Below the pieces are notes generated by a model. It ran no database searches, was not told the origin of the DNA, and saw nothing but the letters and a program-made list of their open reading frames with translations. From assembly GCA_902782505.1 (NCBI GenBank), contig CACZNO010000118.1:1-8613 (forward strand): a stretch of DNA of 8,613 bases, given 5' to 3'. Below, piece by piece: positions 5,816 to 8,613 of this stretch. Position numbers and translations under genes: made by a program. The first letter of the stretch is position 1. Each line of letters opens with the position of its first letter. Source of the stretch: an uncultured Erysipelotrichaceae bacterium. GTDB taxonomy: Bacteria > Bacillota_I > Bacilli_A > Erysipelotrichales > Erysipelotrichaceae.

Positions 5816-5845
5816 TTTACGAACGCAAAAGCGGGCCCGTATAAT
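5816..5845 (+). promoter_or_regulatory. Sigma-70 type promoter of the reductase gene
   Basis: TTTACG (5816-5821), an 18-base spacer and a perfect TATAAT (5840-5845). The start would be near 5852, leaving a leader of about 33 bases before the ATG. It lies after the terminator at 5746-5774, so the gene can be expressed independently of the spacer RNA. Confidence 0.75.
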
Positions 5846-5884
5846 GAAATTGGACAAAGACTTGAGTGTCAGGGAGGAAGGCCT

Positions 5885-7006
5885 ATGGCGGACTATTTCG
5901 GAAAAGAAACCCCGAAGCTGGGATTAGGGCTGATGCGCTTGCCGAGAAAAGGGATCGGCATTGATATTGAACAGGTCAAGACGATGGTGGATCTGTTTCT
6001 GGAGGCGGGATTCACGTATTTTGATACGGCGCCGTTATATCCGGGATCCGAAGCGGCGATCAAAAAGGCTCTGGTGGAGAGGTATCCGAGGGAATCGTAC
6101 ACATTGGCGACCAAAATCAACGCGTTTATTCTGGCACCGACGGAAAAGGCCTGTAAGAACCAGTTCTACAACAGCCTCAAGCGCACCGGCGCGGGATATT
6201 TCGATTATTATCTGCTGCATTCGATCATGGAAAACAACTACACGAAGTACGATAAGTATCATATCTGGGATTTCGTGAAAGACCTGAAAAAACAGGGCTT
6301 AGTGAAACATATCGGCTTCTCGTATCATTCGGGACCGGAGCTGCTGGATAAACTGCTGACGGCGCATCCGGAAGTGGATTTCATCCAGCTTCAGATCAAT
6401 TACGCGGACTGGGAAAATCCGTCTGTCACCTCGCGGGCGAATTACGAAGTCGCGCGGAAACACGGGGTATCGATGACCGTCATGGAGCCGATCAAGGGCG
6501 GAAGGCTGGCGAATCCGCCGGAAGAGGTGAAGAAACTCATGAAGGAAGTCCGTCCGGAACTCTCGTACGCCTCCTGGGCGATCCGGTTTGCGGCATCGCT
6601 GGATGGAATCATCACCGTCTTGTCGGGAATGTCGAATATCGATCAGATGAAGGACAATCTTTCCTACATGAAGAATTTCCGGCCGTTAGACGAAAAAGAA
6701 CGGAAAGTCATTGAGGAGGCACAGAAAATCTTCGGCAATTCCTCCGCGATTCCCTGTACGGCGTGTCATTATTGTACGGAAGGATGTCCGATGGGGATTC
6801 CGATTCCGGAAGTTTTCAAGGCCATGAATGTCCGTCTGGCCAACGGACAGATGGAGGAAGCGCAAACCGCCTATGAAGAAGCGACGCAAAACGCCGGAAA
6901 GGCCATCGACTGCGTGGAGTGCCGTCAATGCGAAGGAGCTTGTCCCCAGCACCTCCCCATCACCGATTATCTGAAGAAAGCGTCGGAAATGTTCGGGGAA
7001 AATTAG
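5885..7006 (+). CDS. Aldo/keto reductase with two C-terminal [4Fe-4S] ferredoxin motifs
   Basis: Cytoplasmic oxidoreductase of the iron-sulfur type of aldo/keto reductases; the substrate is unknown. The 373-residue protein starts at the ATG preceded by GGGAGG with a 7-base gap; the open frame runs further upstream but across a terminator and a promoter. The barrel (about 10-265) keeps the family's catalytic tetrad: D47 and Y52 in FDTAPLY, K77 in LATKIN and H112 in YYLLHS. LGLGLMRLP marks the N-terminus and SGMSNIDQM (247-255) the usual end of the nucleotide-binding part. Two clusters follow: C291, C294, C297, C301-P and C343, C346, C349, C353-P, each of the CxxCxxCxxxCP type that binds [4Fe-4S]. 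Electrons may therefore pass between NAD(P)H and a ferredoxin-like partner (inference). It stands alone between its own promoter and terminator. Confidence 0.94.
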   Translation: MADYFGKETPKLGLGLMRLPRKGIGIDIEQVKTMVDLFLEAGFTYFDTAPLYPGSEAAIKKALVERYPRESYTLATKINAFILAPTEKACKNQFYNSLKRTGAGYFDYYLLHSIMENNYTKYDKYHIWDFVKDLKKQGLVKHIGFSYHSGPELLDKLLTAHPEVDFIQLQINYADWENPSVTSRANYEVARKHGVSMTVMEPIKGGRLANPPEEVKKLMKEVRPELSYASWAIRFAASLDGIITVLSGMSNIDQMKDNLSYMKNFRPLDEKERKVIEEAQKIFGNSSAIPCTACHYCTEGCPMGIPIPEVFKAMNVRLANGQMEEAQTAYEEATQNAGKAIDCVECRQCEGACPQHLPITDYLKKASEMFGEN

Positions 7007-7018
7007 AACACAGATTCG

Positions 7019-7045
7019 AAAAGGCGTGGAATTCCATGCCTTTTT
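7019..7045 (+). terminator. Rho-independent terminator of the reductase gene
   Basis: AAAAGGCGTGG (7019-7029) pairs with CCATGCCTTTT (7034-7044) around AATT with one G-T pair, ending in a run of five T. It begins 13 bases past the stop codon. Confidence 0.88.
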
Positions 7046-7076
7046 CGTGCCGTGCCTTTTTCCTGTATGCGGGATA

Positions 7077-7085
7077 TGGTACGAT
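7077..7085 (+). promoter_or_regulatory. Weak candidate promoter of the permease gene
   Basis: TGG-TACGAT resembles an extended -10. No good -35 is seen, and the start would fall at about 7092, almost on the ribosome binding site, so the true promoter may be different. A promoter somewhere in 7046-7100 is expected because a terminator precedes the gene. Confidence 0.25.
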
Positions 7086-7104
7086 AAATAAAAAGGTGAA
7101 CGTC

Positions 7105-8613
7105 ATGATTTTTGCGGCATTACGAAACGGTGTGAAATCCACGCTGCGGGCCCGGAAGAGGTCCGTATTGTTTATGGTGCTGATGATCCTTTTGACGCTG
7201 GTTTTGACCGTCGGCGCGGGTTTTTATATTACCGCGGATCAATTGGTGAAAGAGGCCAACGACATCTTCATCTCTTCCGTGAAAATCGAGTACTTAGGCG
7301 AAAGTTATCCCAGCCGCACGGTCTATGACAGTTATGTGCGCAAGGCCGCGGAAGAACTGGATGTCTCCGCGTGGAAAGAAATCGAAGGTATCCAATCCTG
7401 GAATCCGACCAACGATACCCTGTGTTACAGCGATGATTTCTTCCGTGCGTACAGTGAACGTCCCTTCAAGGATTCCGGGGTATTTCTGGTTAAGGAACTG
7501 ATGCGCCCGGGAAGCGGCGGAGGCTGGAATTACGAAGAATACAAGAAGATCCACTGTATCGCGATCGTGGAACGGGATCTGACCGGTTCCACCGGCGTAC
7601 AGGATCTCATCGTGAAACTGGAAGTGCCTTCTTCCGCGCTGCGTTCGATCCTGAAGGTCGGAGGGGACGGGAAGTACCTGATCCACGGGGATCTTGTCAC
7701 GAACAATACCTTCGGATCCATGATGAAGACGATCCGGGTCGTGAATTTCCGCATTGATACCGACGAAGCTCCGGTGCACCGGATAACGGGCAAGGAGGAT
7801 CCGTATCTTTCCCAAAGCGCGTTTACCGATCAGGCGAAAGTCTACCAGGGCACCAACAACTACATCATCCTGCGCAGCGCAGCGTCTGTGGAAGCTCTGG
7901 ATGAATTCCAGCAGGCGGAGATCCAGCTGACCGACGGACGGTTCCCCCAAGCCGGGGAAAAAGGTGTCTGCGTCATCAGCGGACACATCGCCACGGCGAC
8001 CGGTTTGAAGGTCGGCGACAAAATCGCGCCGGAAGTATTGAAATCAGGGGATACGAATTATTTTGATCTGTATCCGTCGAATACGAAACGGGAATTCACA
8101 ATCGTCGGGATCGCCAGCGAAAGTTCCTTCTATGAAGGGAATATCTGGGTTTCGGACGCGGAAGCGAATCCGGAGGCGAAAATATTCGGGTACGAACTCG
8201 GCGTGCTGCGTGTGGATAACGATTCAGGACCGGAAATCACGCAGAAAATCAGCGAAACGCTGCCGGAACAGATTACCGCAACGCTGTTGGATCAGGGCTA
8301 TAAGACAGCCATTGAACCCATCAAGACGATGCGCACGGTCGCGCTGGCCGTCGTTCTGGCGGTCACTGCCGGCTTGATCAGCACGATCTCCCTGTTCGCG
8401 TTTTTGATGATCACGCGCCAGCGGGAATCCTACAATGTCATGAATGCCTTGGGCACGAGTTCTGCGGGTGTAAACCTCTGGTTCTTGGGCGGCGTGGTGT
8501 TTTTATCCATACCGGCGGCGCTGATCGGATGCGCAGGGGGAATCTTCATCCTGAAGAAAGTATTGAGCCTGGTGTTTGAAAAGATCGCCGGCATTGAACA
8601 GACGCATTATTAT
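7105..8613 (+). CDS. FtsX/MacB-type ABC transporter permease, N-terminal part (cut by window end)
   Basis: The frame is open from the ATG at 7105 to the end of the window, giving 503 residues of an unfinished protein. AAGGTG (7093-7098) serves as ribosome binding site. A short basic cytoplasmic start is followed by a membrane segment at about 22-44 (VLFMVLMILLTLVLTVGAG), then a large, probably extracellular domain (about 46-408). Two further membrane segments lie at about 411-436 and 458-484, with the RQRESYNVMNALG loop typical of FtsX-like permeases, where it contacts the ABC ATPase. This is the MacB/FtsX layout: such proteins transmit ATP-driven motion to the outside, in export of peptides, lipoproteins or drugs, or in cell-wall control. 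No ABC ATPase gene precedes it; the partner should lie downstream of the window. Substrate unknown. Confidence 0.9.
   Translation, partial: MIFAALRNGVKSTLRARKRSVLFMVLMILLTLVLTVGAGFYITADQLVKEANDIFISSVKIEYLGESYPSRTVYDSYVRKAAEELDVSAWKEIEGIQSWNPTNDTLCYSDDFFRAYSERPFKDSGVFLVKELMRPGSGGGWNYEEYKKIHCIAIVERDLTGSTGVQDLIVKLEVPSSALRSILKVGGDGKYLIHGDLVTNNTFGSMMKTIRVVNFRIDTDEAPVHRITGKEDPYLSQSAFTDQAKVYQGTNNYIILRSAASVEALDEFQQAEIQLTDGRFPQAGEKGVCVISGHIATATGLKVGDKIAPEVLKSGDTNYFDLYPSNTKREFTIVGIASESSFYEGNIWVSDAEANPEAKIFGYELGVLRVDNDSGPEITQKISETLPEQITATLLDQGYKTAIEPIKTMRTVALAVVLAVTAGLISTISLFAFLMITRQRESYNVMNALGTSSAGVNLWFLGGVVFLSIPAALIGCAGGIFILKKVLSLVFEKIAGIEQTHYY

Noticed and set aside
5615..5857. Small frames in the spacer on both strands (80 codons minus; 67 codons plus at 5641-5844)
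   Set aside because: Both run through the terminator hairpin, lack good ribosome binding sites, and have compositions without any domain; the hairpins explain the region better.
5732..5884. Longer N-terminus for the reductase, 51 extra residues
   Set aside because: The extra part crosses the terminator at 5746-5774 and the promoter at 5816-5845, has no ribosome binding site, and does not resemble the family. The ATG at 5885 has a strong site.
7294..7986. Open frame of 230 codons on the minus strand
   Set aside because: It is antisense to the continuous permease frame, which has the membrane segments and loop of its family. No ribosome binding site or domain supports the minus-strand reading.
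1..8613. CRISPR array, transposase or defence operon
   Set aside because: No regularly spaced repeats with unique spacers, no transposase or nuclease gene, and the GTGTAAATACAC copies are unevenly spaced around one gene.

Overview
The window looks like chromosomal DNA of a Gram-positive bacterium of the Bacillota (Firmicutes). The reasons are strong AGGAGG-type ribosome binding sites, TTG and GTG starts, U-tailed rho-independent terminators, AT-rich spacers, a tRNA with an encoded CCA, and a KdpD/KdpE pair. An Erysipelotrichia- or Clostridia-like host is a guess; no marker here fixes the family.

Left part (1-3672): a compact + strand operon. A small one-TM protein of unknown function is followed without a gap by a short KdpD-type histidine kinase. 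That kinase has Usp, four TM segments, a GAF-like region and the kinase core, but lacks the usual N-terminal KdpD domain. It overlaps a KdpE-type response regulator by 8 bases, and a 157-residue protein of unknown function comes next. A strong terminator closes the unit. No potassium transporter gene is in the window, so the link to K+ homeostasis rests on the kinase and regulator architecture.

Middle (3673-5400): on the minus strand lie a tRNA-Lys(CTT) with its own promoter and terminator, and an AAA-type ATPase with a DUF4143-like C-terminus. The ATPase gene and its flanks look more AT-rich than the neighbouring genes. The palindromic word GTGTAAATACAC occurs three times around this gene: 12 bases past its stop, in its 5' leader, and upstream of its promoter. 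The two upstream copies extend into an imperfect inverted repeat of 23-base arms that encloses the only convincing promoter of the gene. This is the most unusual structure in the window. It could be an operator system, the edges of a mobile cassette, or an invertible promoter.

Spacer (5401-5884): no protein gene is supported. It holds a plausible + strand promoter, a series of hairpins and a clear terminator at 5746-5774. Together they suggest a structured RNA of roughly 340 bases that I could not assign to a family. A separate good promoter follows.

Right part (5885-8613): an aldo/keto reductase with two C-terminal [4Fe-4S] ferredoxin motifs and its own terminator, then the first 503 residues of a large FtsX/MacB-type ABC permease that runs off the window.
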